A DNA stretch of 64,000 nt from Dirofilaria immitis (Eukaryota > Nematoda > Chromadorea > Rhabditida > Onchocercidae). Position numbers and translations under genes: made by a program. Position 1 is the stretch's first letter. Each line of letters starts with the position of its first letter. The notes under the pieces are model-generated. The model did no database searches. It had not been told where the DNA came from and saw only the letters and a program-made list of their open reading frames with translations. The stretch covers positions 868,001 to 932,000 of the forward strand of contig JAKNDB010000066.1 in NCBI GenBank assembly GCA_024305405.1. Direction: 5' to 3'. This document shows, piece after piece, positions 12,002-24,431 of this stretch.

Positions 12002-12260
12002 TTAGATTCTAGGAGATCTTTTGGCAATTATTCTTCGAATTCGAGAATTTACTGAATAAAATAATTTGTCAATGATAAATTCTTGATTGTAATAATGGAA
12101 TAAGTTAGCTTTCGGGATCTTTTGGAAGCTATTATTCGAGTTCGAGAATTTAGATGATTGCAATAATTCGTGAACGATTTGATTTTCATGTATTTGTATT
12201 TAATCAATATTAGAGATTATTAAAAAGTGTTAAGCAGTATTAAAAAGTGTTAAGCAGCGA
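12002..12260. repeat. Diverged tandem duplication (about 115-bp unit)
   Basis: The block beginning TAAGTTAGATTCTAGGAGATC (12000) recurs at about 12112 as TAAGTTAGCTTTCGGGATC, each followed by a TTCGA.TTCGAGAATTTA tail. Just beyond, TATTAAAAAGTGTTAAGCAG is present twice (about 12218-12258). The block abuts the right arm of the inverted-repeat element. Confidence 0.5.
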
Positions 12261-12699
12261 GCAAAGATAATGCATCAGATGAGAAACCGAAAAAGCACCA
12301 ATTTTACATCGTCAAAAAATTCATTTATCAATGGCGATATTTCGGCAGGATCGATTAAATCTGATCCGCTTCATCCTTCAAATATTTTGTAAGATTGATA
12401 ACGAATGAAGTTTGAGTAAAAATTATTTCTCGATTATGTGATATTATGATAATAATGGTGAGATAAAATAAACGAAGAATTTTTGAAAAATAAACTTTGA
12501 GTGTCTCGTTAAGATCACATAGCTTACGCTTCAAAACATTTGAAAAAAAAAAAAACAATTGTCTAATAGGTTATTAGAAAAGTTCCTCAGTCTCAGCTAA
12601 TTCAACAGCTTCATATACTCTCTTCTTGTTATAGGTTTCTCAATAGAATATATAAAATTTTTTATGATATTTTAGTTGAATATGTGTGCATTTTTATAG

Positions 12700-15351
12700 G
12701 GTACCAGGATCGAGAATCCAAGATGATGCAATGAGAAGTTCAACATCGAAAAGCGAAGAAGAATATGACAAGGAGAGAGTATATGAAGGTGTCGCATTAG
12801 CTGAGTCTGAGGAATCTAGCATTGATGATTTGGTAAGTTAAGCATTTTTTATAAGATTATTTGCCAAATAGAAACTAATATGGACTGATATGATTATTTA
12901 TCATGTTAAAAATTAAAAATTAGAGAGTGATACGTAGAATCAAGAGAAGAGGAAAAAATCATAAATTAAGAATTTGTATCAGGAATCTTCTCTCTGATTC
13001 AGATCATTCAAGTTTCTTTAATTTGTTTTGATGACAATGGCTTTATTCAAATGATGCATAACTTTGCTATATAAGCATGCAAAAATTTCTTAATCTCAAA
13101 AAAATAATAAAAATTCGTCGCCACCCTGAATGAATTTCAGGTTTATGAATGGATTGATACTATGCTCTGCAAAGGTATAAAAGGTTTAAATGATGAATTC
13201 ATAGCATTATATTCCAAAACAAAGCCATCAAAGAATAATTGTAGTATTTTTATAACTAACCAAAATTCCGGTAAGAATATTTAGTTTCTCTTGAAATAAT
13301 TTAAAAATTCATTTGTGCTTGAAATACTAATAATAATTCATCTGATCTTTACTTCAAACTTTGATTGATTTTGGTTATGTTTAGATTTTGATCGGCTATA
13401 ATCGAAATTCTGGAAGTTAGAATTTTCTGTCAGTTTTATTGGCTTTTTTTTTAACTGAAAATATTATTAAGGTCGGAATCGTTATCGAAATGTGGTTTGT
13501 TTGGATAATTCACGTGTGAAACTTAGCAATCATCCATCCGGTAACGATTATATTCACGCCAACTATATCAGTACACCTTTTTCAGAACGGCGCTTCATTT
13601 GTACTCAGGTCATTTCCTTCATATACTTTTGCACTTCTTACTTTTTCGTCTGTTCTTCTAGATATCGATAGTATTATTAAAACAGTGATGAAAAGAGAAT
13701 TAAATTCAAATTTAAATTAAAATCAAAATCTGCCGATAAATTTTGCATTTTTAAATTTGAGAATTTCAGAACAAAATTTATTGGTGCATTTTTGATAAAA
13801 ATATATCAGAATAAATGAAATTCATGAAGATTTAAAAACTTTCAGAATTTTGAATTAGATTTACTTGAATCGGATTTTTGGACTAGATTTAGTTGAATCA
13901 AAAAAATGAAAGCACTAAATTTTAGGCTCCTTTAGATAGTACTATTTATGATTTCTGGTTTATGATAATACAAGAAAGAGTGGAATACATAATTATGTTG
14001 ACGAATTTTATTGAAAAAGGTTATACTAAATCGACATTATATTTTCCATCTGAAGCTAATCAAACGATTAACTATAATGGTATCTTAGTGAAATGTCTTA
14101 GGGTAAGCTTAAAACTTAAAATTTTTAAAGTATAAATTTTATTTAGTATTAAAATAATTTTGAATTTATTCTTCTATCGTTGTATGTGATTGACTTTAAA
14201 TGAATAACTTTTTTGATCATTTAATATTTTAATATTCAATTATTACTATTTATTTTACTTTCTCATTTCTTTGAAATATTTTTTTATCGTAAATTGAGAA
14301 ATTTTAGTGCGAACGTCGCATGGATTTTGAATGTGATGTATGGGAACGATCATTAATGATTAAATTGTCAGGTATGAAAACGATAATGGTGACGCATTTT
14401 CATTGGACTGATTGGCCTGATCATGGCATACCCAATAGTTATTCTTGTCCCTTGCATCTTCTTGAAGTGGTAACTTCTTATTATCTAATAATTCGGATAT
14501 TTCTAGTGATGAGATTATAAAATTATAATTAAAGCCAAGGAGAAATGAAAAATGAGAGACAAAAATATGATGGTCAAATTAAATTCAAAAAAATTAAACT
14601 TGAAGTTGGAAGTTTAAAAATATTATTTGTGTTTTCTTGAAAATTTATCTTCTTACATTAAAGGAACTAAATTTATATTTCATTTTTCATCGTATTAAAT
14701 AAACTACGGAATTTCCAGAATATTAGGCAATAATAAAAAGCTAAAATTAATTACTAATTATTAGGTACGAATGTCATTCTCACCAATAGTATTACATTGT
14801 TCCGCTGGTATTGGTCGTACCGGTTGTTTAGTACTCATCGAATTGGTTCTCGAGAAATTACTATGCAAGCAAACTTGCGCTGATATGAGTATTTTGCTTG
14901 CTGATTTACGAAAACAGCGTGCTAATTTGATTCAGAATAATATTGTATGCATATTATTTGTATAATATTTTTGCATATATTATTATAGTTATATTAATTA
15001 ATCTTTATAATATATGCAACCTTCTTCATTATTACAATTTTAATAAATCTAATTTTAATTTTAATCAGAATATTTGATTATTTTTTTTTATCTCGGAGTA
15101 GGAAAACAACAATCTCTTGAGTAATCAGACATTTGTTATTAAAAAAAAAAAATTTAATTTTACAGCAATATCTTTATGTTTATCGTACTTTGCTACACTA
15201 TTTTGCATTAGTTGGACGTATTCAAAAAATTGATGAAGTGCATGAATTTATAAATGATTATAATCAATTTATATTTGCTAAATCCAATAAGAAAAACGAA
15301 TATCTCAGATCGTTAACTTCAAGTATTTTCTTTTTTTTTTTTATAAAATAA
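12700..15351 (+). CDS. Protein tyrosine phosphatase, classical PTP domain
   Basis: Seven exons: 12700-12832, 13141-13270, 13472-13608, 13926-14102, 14308-14469, 14765-14944 and 15166-15351; all GT-AG and phase-consistent, about 367 codons ending at TAA 15351. Motifs in order are a substrate-loop RNRYRNVVCLD, NDYIHANYI, the WPD-loop WTDWPDHGIP (exon 5), the catalytic P-loop HCSAGIGRTG (exon 6, with Cys and Arg intact) and a Q-loop-like QNNIQYLYVYRTLLHYF across exons 6/7. These are the residues needed for phosphotyrosine hydrolysis. Length fits a stand-alone PTP domain with a Ser/Glu-rich N-terminus, as in the large nematode families of small PTPs. Exon 1 begins at an acceptor (TTTTTATAG, 12699). 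If that is a spliced-leader site, the first in-frame ATG is 12731; otherwise an upstream exon is missing. No signal peptide or membrane segment is seen. Confidence 0.88.
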
Positions 15352-16606
15352 TTTTTAAAAATTTACATCTAATTATTACTAAATAAGAGCATTTCTAATT
15401 AAATTATTTTGAATAAATTTTATTTTGGAAAAAATAAAAATAAAAATTATAAGTAAATTTTGAAATTTACTTTTAACTTTCAATTTATGAATGATTAAAT
15501 ATTTAAGTAAATAATTTTTCACTTGAAAAATTTATTTATTTCATTTTCGAAAAATTGTAACAGAATATTCCTACTGTAAATTATAGCTGCTTCTATGACG
15601 AGATTCTCGAATTAAATATTATATTTTATTTCAGCTAATGTCAAAGCTTAAATATGTCGAAGTTAAAAAAATAAATTAAAATAATTAATTGTAATTTTAT
15701 AATTTTATGTGAAATAAATTTGCAATGCTCACTTCCTATACTTTTTTATATAAATATATTTATTTAAAAAAAAATGAAAAAACAAATTGAATTTATGAAA
15801 GTACAAAATTTTAATCAATTCATCTTCCTCCAATCAGTGACAATTGTTTTAGCAATGCATTAGAAATAATTGTTTTACAGATTGTTATAAAAGATTGTTG
15901 TTATCAATAATAACTTGTTGATATGATAATAAAATTGACGTTAATGCATCACGTATACGTGAATCTTACATCATTTTGTCCCTCTGAAACAAAATAGTTT
16001 GATGAGAAAATGAAGAACTTTTTCCTAGAACATATGTTGAAATGAATCGATTCATCAATGCGATAAAAGTGTAATACGGAAAATAAATAATGATTAATTA
16101 ATTTGACAATGCTCATCAAACTTGCTAAGTTTTTCCGTAATTTCAATTGCACTACTATTTTCCTGCTATTACTCTCTTGAGAATTGTTATCATCGGAAAT
16201 AAAAACTGATAAATAAAATGAATTATGATAAGAAACGGTTGGGAAATTTGTGAAACTATAAAGCATTTAATAGCAAAATTTTACATCAACTTGATAAGAT
16301 CTATCAATTCTATGAATGTTAACTTTTTCTGATAAATTTAATAAGATATATTAGAATTGATTTTTTAAAACAATTCACCATCAGCAAATATCAGCAAATA
16401 CAATGTGTGAACTTTCTTTCGGGAAAATGCAAGAATATCCTGATATCCTAGAATGTATTATTGATACGCTTTATCATTTTATCTATCACAGGTGGAATAT
16501 TTCTTTGTTATTTCGAGATGCATAAATAGGCATTTCTTTTTCTCAAAATTGCAAATAATTTTTTTAAATGAAATAATTGTGGGAATTTTAAAAAGTAAAT
16601 AAATAA
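15352..16606. other. Spacer with one unsupported 105-codon ORF
   Basis: This lies between the phosphatase and the small membrane-protein gene. A minus-strand open frame at 15949-16266 (105 codons) is the longest here. It is Ser/Phe/Lys-rich, has no recognisable domain and no clear splice partners, so I do not call it a gene. A plus-strand ATG at 16402 opens 40 codons and might be a 5' exon of the next gene, but I could not find a phase-compatible junction. Confidence 0.35.
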
Positions 16607-16648
16607 TTGATTACATATTGGATAGCATTTTCGTATCGAACTGTTGCG

Positions 16649-17995
16649 ATGAGCGGTACAATATTTATAATTTTGTCGAGAATATTTTTAATATTACAAT
16701 GCTTCATGACGACATGCCTGCCAATTCTTAGTACCGTTATATGGATGTTATTAGAATGTTCTCATAAAAGATTGGAATTGGAGCCAGCTATACCACTTGT
16801 TAAAGGACCAAAACATTTACAAGTGGTTAGGCCTAAGATATTCATAAATGATTAGCCAAGAAATTTGTATGATTAGCTGTTTGATGTTAGTTCTAATTAG
16901 TTAAGCAAAGGATTCAACTATCACATTGTTTTCTGTTTGTTTATTTTTTAAGGATTAAAGAATAAAAAGATATAAAAAGGATTTTTTTTAAAAACAAAAC
17001 ATTAACTTTCCATTTATTTATTTCAGGATGAAACACAAAAAAGCAAAGATTCTCTAATTATGTCACCAAAATTGAAGCCATCTAAAATTTCAACTCAAGC
17101 AGGTCAGTCTTCAATCAAATTTTTTGATTGAAATGATCAGAATTTTCTCGAGAAGAGAAAATAAAAATTTACTTTAATTTATGCTAATAATAAATTAGAA
17201 TTATTGGAACGATAAATGAATGAAAACAAGTATTCCTGATTCTCTTGATTCATTAAATATTTCTCTGATTTCAAATTAACAGATATTTTGATTTCAATTT
17301 CAGGTGAAATAGGCGCAGAAGAAAGCGAGCCTAAGCCTAGAGCGGCATCTCCAAAATGTGGTCGAACGCAAACTTCCCAAACAGTGCCGGTAATTTTTTC
17401 CATTGTTTATCATTCATTACCTAATAAATTTAAAGGTTAATTATTATGCAATAAAACGATTTTGTTTACTAATTTTTAACAATTATGGGTTAATAGGTTT
17501 AATCCCGAGAACAAAATTTAACACAACCAAAAATCGGCCCTTTTTATTTTTAAATAAATTACATTCTATTAGAATTCACGAGTTCTTTGCTAAATGATAT
17601 GATGAACGAGATTAAGTTGAAATTAGTTAAATTGTAAGAATACTTGGGAGTATAAAAATCTTCTAATTGTTACATAACTGTGTAAGGAAAGATAGGAAAA
17701 ACGATCAAACTATTCCTATTTTTAGGAATGATAATTAAACTTCAACTTTTAAAATATATGAAATATTTTAAACTTTAGATAATCATTCTCACATAGCTTT
17801 AAAATAATAAATTTATTAATGAATTATTACAATTTATTTTCTTATTTATTTACAATTTATTTATTTCAAAATTTTTTAAATGATATAAATTCATTTTCTT
17901 TATTTCATTTTTATCGTTTTATCATTTGATTATAGATTTTACATTTTGATAATACAACAAAACATGTGGAATCATTACCAGAAAGTTCAGCATAA
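16649..17995 (+). CDS. Small single-pass membrane protein, unrecognised
   Basis: Four exons: 16649-16825, 17027-17102, 17304-17389 and 17936-17995, ending at TAA 17995, with phases 0, 1, 0 consistent; 132 codons from the ATG at 16649. The frame is open upstream to an ATG at 16607, which would add 14 residues. Residues 4-36 form one long hydrophobic stretch (IFIILSRIFLILQ...) that could be a signal anchor. The rest is a polar Lys/Ser/Pro/Glu-rich tail ending in LPESSA. The first donor (GTTAGG) is weak. I do not recognise the family. It lies 1.3 kb downstream of the phosphatase on the same strand, so an operon is conceivable but unproven. Consistent phase across four exons supports a real gene. 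Confidence 0.6.
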
Positions 17996-20900
17996 GAATA
18001 TTTACGATTTGATTATTAAAATCTCAATTATCTTTGCTATAGAATAATAATTAGTTTGATAAAAATTTTATTCATTTAATTTTAATTGCTAGCAATCGAT
18101 GATAAGTTTATTTAGCCATTAATTTTGATGTTCATTAAATTATTTTATTCATTAAATCTTCAACTAATAACATTTATATGTTTTCAAAAATTCATTTTTA
18201 AATTTGATCCGAATAATGGACAAAAAAAAGCGTAAATGATCAAAATTATCGATTAAGCAATTTCTTTGCTAATAATGCATATTATCATTTTTGATTATCA
18301 TTTTATTCTATGTACTAAATCGATGGATAAGCTGATAAATTCAGAAACTTCAAATTAATCGCAATTTTAATGCAAAAACAATGATAATTGAAATTGAATT
18401 TATTTACATATTTCATAGTAATTAAATTGCATAACAGCAGATGTTCTAATCATCTCTTTTAAACTATTAAACGATAAAATTCATTATTTAAGTTTAAAAT
18501 TAGATTTCCTATCTTTTGGAAATAAATGAATTGAGGAAATGTTAATGTTGATGTCTTATATTTATTTCCTTTGTTATTTTAAAAATAAACTTTTTGGAAC
18601 TTTTTTTTTGTGAGTTTTCGTTTGCTTCGAAGTTCATTTTAGACATTATTTCATCAACAATTCCAATGAAAAATACATTTTCATATGATACGGTAGAAAA
18701 AAATTTTTTTAAATTCTTTCCTACAATTAAATGTTGAAGATGAAATAATAAGTTCTCAATGTATTATTTAAATAAATTCATTGATTAAAGATTATCGATT
18801 TTGAATTTAATTTCAAAATGATGTGAGAAAGGATTAATTAAAGTAATTGATATATAAAAAGCCGTCAGATAAATAATAATCAATTCGCAATTTGATTTTT
18901 AATTTCTATTTATGCTCTGATTATATCTGATAATTTAGATGGAATCTTTTGAAGTATTAAAATTTGTACAAAATTTATTTAAATGATATGGCCTTTCTTA
19001 CATCTCAATTTTAATTAAAAATTTTTCAAATCGTTGACGAAAATTTAATCGTTTATACTAAAAAAATTGATTTTAATTATATTTATTGTGTTACGTACTT
19101 AAAATATTCAAAAAGTATGAAAAGATTTTCTTAGTCAGATTTTTCTAGGCCTCTAAAATTATTAATAATTTTAAAAGTTTCAAATTTTCATATTATTCAA
19201 TATTAAATACTTTAAACTAGACATCAATTTATAGCAATAATTTTAGTTGTCAAGAGTATCCTAAAATCATTATGAATAGATGAAGAGAGATCTCGAGAAA
19301 TAATAATTATTGAAAATGAATTAAAATTAATCAATCAACAAATCGATCTTTTAATGAATATAAAATGAAGCCCGTAATGAATACAATTTTTAAGTTTGCA
19401 AAAAGATTTGCGAATTTCTTGATTAAAATTTGCGATAGAAGAAAGGAGCATATATTTCGAGATTAGAGAAGTTTAAATGATGACTGAAGATGTGATAAAT
19501 TACATGAAAAAATTCGAAATGACTGGATGTTCGAGAAATGAAATACGGTAGCGTTGCAAATATTCGTTTCCGGGAGTTATTTCCTCATATATCTCGGAAT
19601 TATTCATTCTTATTAGTCATATTTACTCATCAGTAATTTATGTTCTTTCTTGTTAAAGTACCAGCATTCTTATAACTTCCATGATTATTTTTATCGCTCT
19701 ATCATTATCTCTTTATTCTATAACTTTCATAACTTTTGTTGAAATCTTATCACCTTTGTTAACTTTATCATCAAATTTGCCATCCTTATTGTTATCGTAG
19801 TAGTGATAAATAAAGTTATATGTGGAAGCAGTAAGATGGTGCTACCTGATAACAGGTACGAAAAATAAATTAGCATTTATCGTCAAGTTTATGTTAAATT
19901 TGAGTTTTTATTTTTTGAACATCTCTTGTCAAATTTATGTAAACTGATAAGAGGTAAAATGTTCAGAATGTATGAAATTCTATATGACTGATAGCTCATC
20001 AAATTGCAACAGGCGCAAACAGGTGTGCGTGAATCATTTGACGTTGGCACTTTTTCTGATAAATCTATTAAAGTTTGCCTTGAAAAAAAAATGATAGACA
20101 TTTGCCATGCTAAAAATACATAGCAAAATGAAAGAAATTTATTAAATTTAAGCCAAGTAAAATTGGCTAATCCTAACCAAACAATATTTAGCATATTTCA
20201 TTCTTTACGTACGTTTGATCGATCATTCGTACGCTTTTTCGTATATCGTATATTCAACTATCTTTAACGTTCAAATTTTTATATGCTTATTACTATCGAT
20301 TAAATTTGATAAAAATTCTGAATATAAAAATAGTTAATGGCTTATAAAAAGAGCCTAGCTTATGTTAGCAAAAATAATGTCTCGAGAAATTTGATATTGT
20401 TCATCTGATTGATTATTTCTTGTATTGAATCTTTAGAATATGCAAATGATGTCATTTAAATTTTAAAATTTGTAAACATCGAGAAAATCAATTTTTGTTT
20501 TAATTCTTAGAGAAAATTTAAGATGTCAAATTTTAAATTTTACGATTTAAAAAAGTAAACATACAGCATATATATATGTTTATTTACTTATATGTTTACT
20601 TTTAAATCTTGCATCATAATTCATTAAACAGCTAAAAAAGATGGAAACTTTTGATAATTATATTTGCAATTTCTAATTTGAAAAATTTTTTGATAAAAAA
20701 GAAATTTTACAATTTAGATTTATCAAAATAAGAAATCGCTGATAAATGATAAGAAAAATATATGAGATGTATAAACAAATAAACAATTAAATTGTCCAAA
20801 CTAATTTAGTCTAATAAGCAATTAGCTTAATTAATTAAGCAAGCCAAAATTGTTATATATTGTTAAGTGAGGAAGACAAAAAAATCAATTCAAATAGATC

Positions 20901-21077
20901 AATAAATCGATAAATCAACAGATCAACGAATAGATTTTAAATGAAAAAATCGGAAAAAATATCAATCAAAAAAATGTTCTAATAAATTATAAAAATTTTC
21001 GAAGCTAAAAATGAAGCAAATTTTTACTATGATCCGATGATTTCAGCTATCTCGAATTTTTCTCAATAATGAATGTT

Positions 21078-21115
21078 GTATGTGTATATGTGTGTGTGTG
21101 TGTATGTGTGTGTGT

Positions 21116-21175
<60 letters not shown>

Positions 21176-21200
21176 TTATATATGTGTGCTTGTGTGTGTA
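21078..21200. repeat. TG microsatellite
   Basis: A long (TG)n tract is interrupted by a few TATG units and followed by mixed TGTG/TATA sequence. It is a simple repeat with no coding role seen. Confidence 0.9.
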
Positions 21201-23221
21201 TTGTGAAATGAATAAAAGTTGTTAAATGAGCCTGATGGGATCATTTATCATTGATTTACAGCTATTGGCTCTATTCGATTTCGAAACAAAAAAAAAAATT
21301 TTCGAGAACGGAACACATGACCTATTATTCATTATCACTTACACACTACACAAAGTTGATTGAAAATTTCGTTTCAATCCGTTCGAAACAAATCCTACAC
21401 ATATATTTTGCTATTATATCTTTTTTCTTTGTTTATTTGTTGATTTAAGAAATTGATAAATTTACATATCATAATAATATTTTTCATTCTCATCATCACA
21501 ACTTATCATCATATCGAGTATTTTTCTTTATCATAGTGATTAATTTGCATTATATGGAATTTATCTAAATTTTTTATGTATCATTATTTTTTATTGTATT
21601 AGATGAAAACAATTGGATGTATACTTCATATATTATAATGACTAAAAATGTATCAATTATGTTATTTATGATTTTGAAATTTTAGATGCTCGAGATTTTC
21701 ATGTTCGAAATATTCGAAACTTCAAGAATCTAAATTGTCGAAATCTAACTCAACATTTAAATAAGCATTGCTGTAAAAAACAAAGGAAACAAAAGGGGAA
21801 AAAGTGAAAATGAAAGAAAAGAAAAGAAAAAGAAAAATAGTGGAATTCTATTGCTTCTATTGTTTATCAGGTGTTCCGGGGCGAGAAAACTTAGATTCTT
21901 AATCTGAAATGGAATCTACGAGTGGTGCCATTCTATCATTCCTCACTACAAATCATAAATGCCTTCTTTCATCTTTTCGCATATCATTTCATCTCCTAAC
22001 TTAGTCAATTAATTTAAAATTTCTCGGATCATGGCTGTGTTATGTAAATTACTGGCTCAATAAGTACGATTGATGGGCTTTTAATGATAAGGCTTCTTTG
22101 TATTACTTACCAGCATTATCAAAATGAGAATTATTTTATTATTAAGATTGCTAAAATCGTAACATTAATTTATATTTTATTATTATCAAGCTTTTATCAC
22201 TTTTTCATACACTCATGTTTTGATCTTGATCACTCCCGAATCTTTTGCATTGACATATTCGAAATCTTTTGCACTTGGTTTGTAGATCTGGAATCTTATA
22301 GATAATTTTATTTTGTCGAGAAATGAAACAAGAGATTATCAAATCGCATTTTCAGAGAGTAATAACATCTGCACCGGAAAAATGAAACTACTATCCGGAA
22401 TAACAAATCGTCCGGAAAGTATTAATACATAATTTTTCCTCAGTTTTATGATGGGAATAAGTTTTTAAATTAACTTAATGACACAGGTGATGGTTCAAAA
22501 ACCAACTTTTATTATCAAAACAAATTATGAAAATGAAATATCTACAATATGGCTTATTCTTTTAAACATACTTTTAACAATTTCACTTTAAGTAATTAAA
22601 ATCTACGAAAATTAGAAAAGTTTTATGCAGTGATATAAATTTAAAAACTTTTTCGTTATTCGAACCAAAGGAAATAAATTTATAAATTTGTTATTATCCT
22701 AAAATCCTATCATATCTTTGCTTCTTCGTATCATGCAAAAGTTTGCTGCATGAAAATAGGCCACCTGATAGACTAATAAATTTATGCAAATTTCTGCATA
22801 TCCTTCATAAATTGTTTATAAAAAAATCAGAACTTTTCCTGGACATATCTTTAAAATTATTTCTTTTGGATATTGAAGTTTCTGTACAATGTCACAGAAA
22901 GATTATACAGGTAGATAGATATCTTTCATACTCATCCATTTTGCAATTATACAACAATTTCACTAGACGATTGATCAATCGATCAAATATATCGTCATTA
23001 ACAGCTAATCATTTTCATCTGTTATTATTACTTGAATTTTTAGATAAAAAAATTAAACTATAAAACGCGATTATTTCTGAGGTCAGATTAGCAACCTTTT
23101 AATTAAACTAAAAATCATACTTATAAAATTCGATCTATAAGGCATAAATTTCAAATCTCTTTAATTTAATCCATCTCTAATTAATCATTTTCTCGCTAAC
23201 TAATTAATTGATTAAATAAGC

Positions 23222-23222
23222 G

Positions 23223-23255
<33 letters not shown>
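23222..23255. repeat. TA microsatellite with short TG tail
   Basis: A run of about 13 TA units is followed by TGTGTGTG. Simple repeat. Confidence 0.85.
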
Positions 23256-24359
23256 TAATTAATGAATGAGTTGAAAGGTCAAAATATTGATTGATGAACT
23301 ACTTTTGATCATTTTTATCGTAGCAGAATTTTTATTTGAAATTTTGAAGGATGCTAACTTACAAACATATCATCATTTCAAACTTTGCTGCAATTTATCT
23401 ATTTCGATTTCTTATATCAATTAGGACTTTAGCAAAACATTCTCGAGAATGAATTAAAGATTTTGAAAATTTCGGAAAATCCCGGGAAACCGTGGAAACT
23501 GTAAAAAACAATATATTACTAATAATTAGCTGAGAAGATGAAAAATAAAAGAAAAAATTAAAAATCCTACTATTCGCTCATAATATTACCATTTATTGAT
23601 TGAATAAAATTAATAAAAAACTTAAGAGAAATTTTTGAAAAGAGAATTTACTAGCATGATTAAGATATCAATGATTAATTATCATGAAAAGCGATATTTT
23701 GATAGTAGATATGATTCATTCGTAGAATTCAAATATTTCAATCAGAAATGTTTACTTTTTAGATATTGTTATTCGCTGTATAAGAAATCAAATACTATAA
23801 TAAAATTAATATAAACTTAAATAAAAATTAAGGTTTATATTAATCTCTTATATAATGAATAATAGATAAAAACTTTTTTTGGAAATAATTTTTTATTTTA
23901 TTTGCTACTCTATATCAGTAAAGTTTTTTTTTTTTTTTTATCATATTTTATATATGAATAATAGAACGTAAAAGATTTGTTATAATTTTTTGTTACGAAA
24001 ATCAATTATATTCAATTTTTGATATTGATAAAGTATACTGTTAATTTTGTTCGCTCTTTGATAAGCAAAAGAATTGTAAATTAAAATTAAATTATTAAAA
24101 TGTGTTCGGAGCAGAAGCCATGCTCTTTATTTTTCATCTGTATTATATTCAATCTAGGTGTACTTTTTTCAAAGTAGTCTTTTTAGATTAATAAATTTAT
24201 TGGCATGATTTTTTTTTGTTCCTCTTAATCTAATATTTCGATGTTTATTAAAAGATATCTATAGAATCTCGAAATTATTCGTTGTTTATAAAAAAATCTA
24301 TAGAATCTCGAAGTTATTTGGTATTTACTGAAAGATAGTCATGGAATTTCAAACTTGTT

Positions 24360-24431
24360 TTTGCAGGAAAATTGGAGTTGTGCTGATAGAAGCAAGAAAG
24401 ATAAGCTTCTAAAAAGCACCTCAACTCCACG
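24360..24431 (+). promoter_or_regulatory. Acceptor and 5' leader of him-4
   Basis: A strong acceptor, TTGTTTTTGCAG, ends at 24366, 65 bases before the predicted initiation codon. It is either a spliced-leader trans-splice site or the start of a cis-spliced exon carrying the 5' untranslated region. No upstream ATG lies between it and 24432. Confidence 0.45.

Larger units (their letters stand above)
17996..24365. other. Intergenic region upstream of him-4
   Basis: Six kilobases without a gene I can support. Open frames at 19889-20194 (minus, 101 codons) and 22743-23063 (plus, 106 codons) have no recognisable domains and biased composition; either could be an isolated exon. Some of the region presumably carries him-4 promoter sequence. 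I cannot point to specific sites. Confidence 0.45.

Noticed and set aside
15949..16266. 105-codon minus-strand ORF as a gene
   Set aside because: Biased Ser/Phe/Lys composition, no domain, no splice partners, and ORFs of this length occur by chance in this AT-rich window.
19889..20194. 101-codon minus-strand ORF as a membrane or secreted protein
   Set aside because: Hydrophobic N-terminus and a few cysteines, but nothing recognisable and no consistent exon structure around it.
22743..23063. 106-codon plus-strand ORF upstream of him-4
   Set aside because: Leu/Ile/Lys-rich with no motif; no phase-compatible neighbours to him-4 exon 1.
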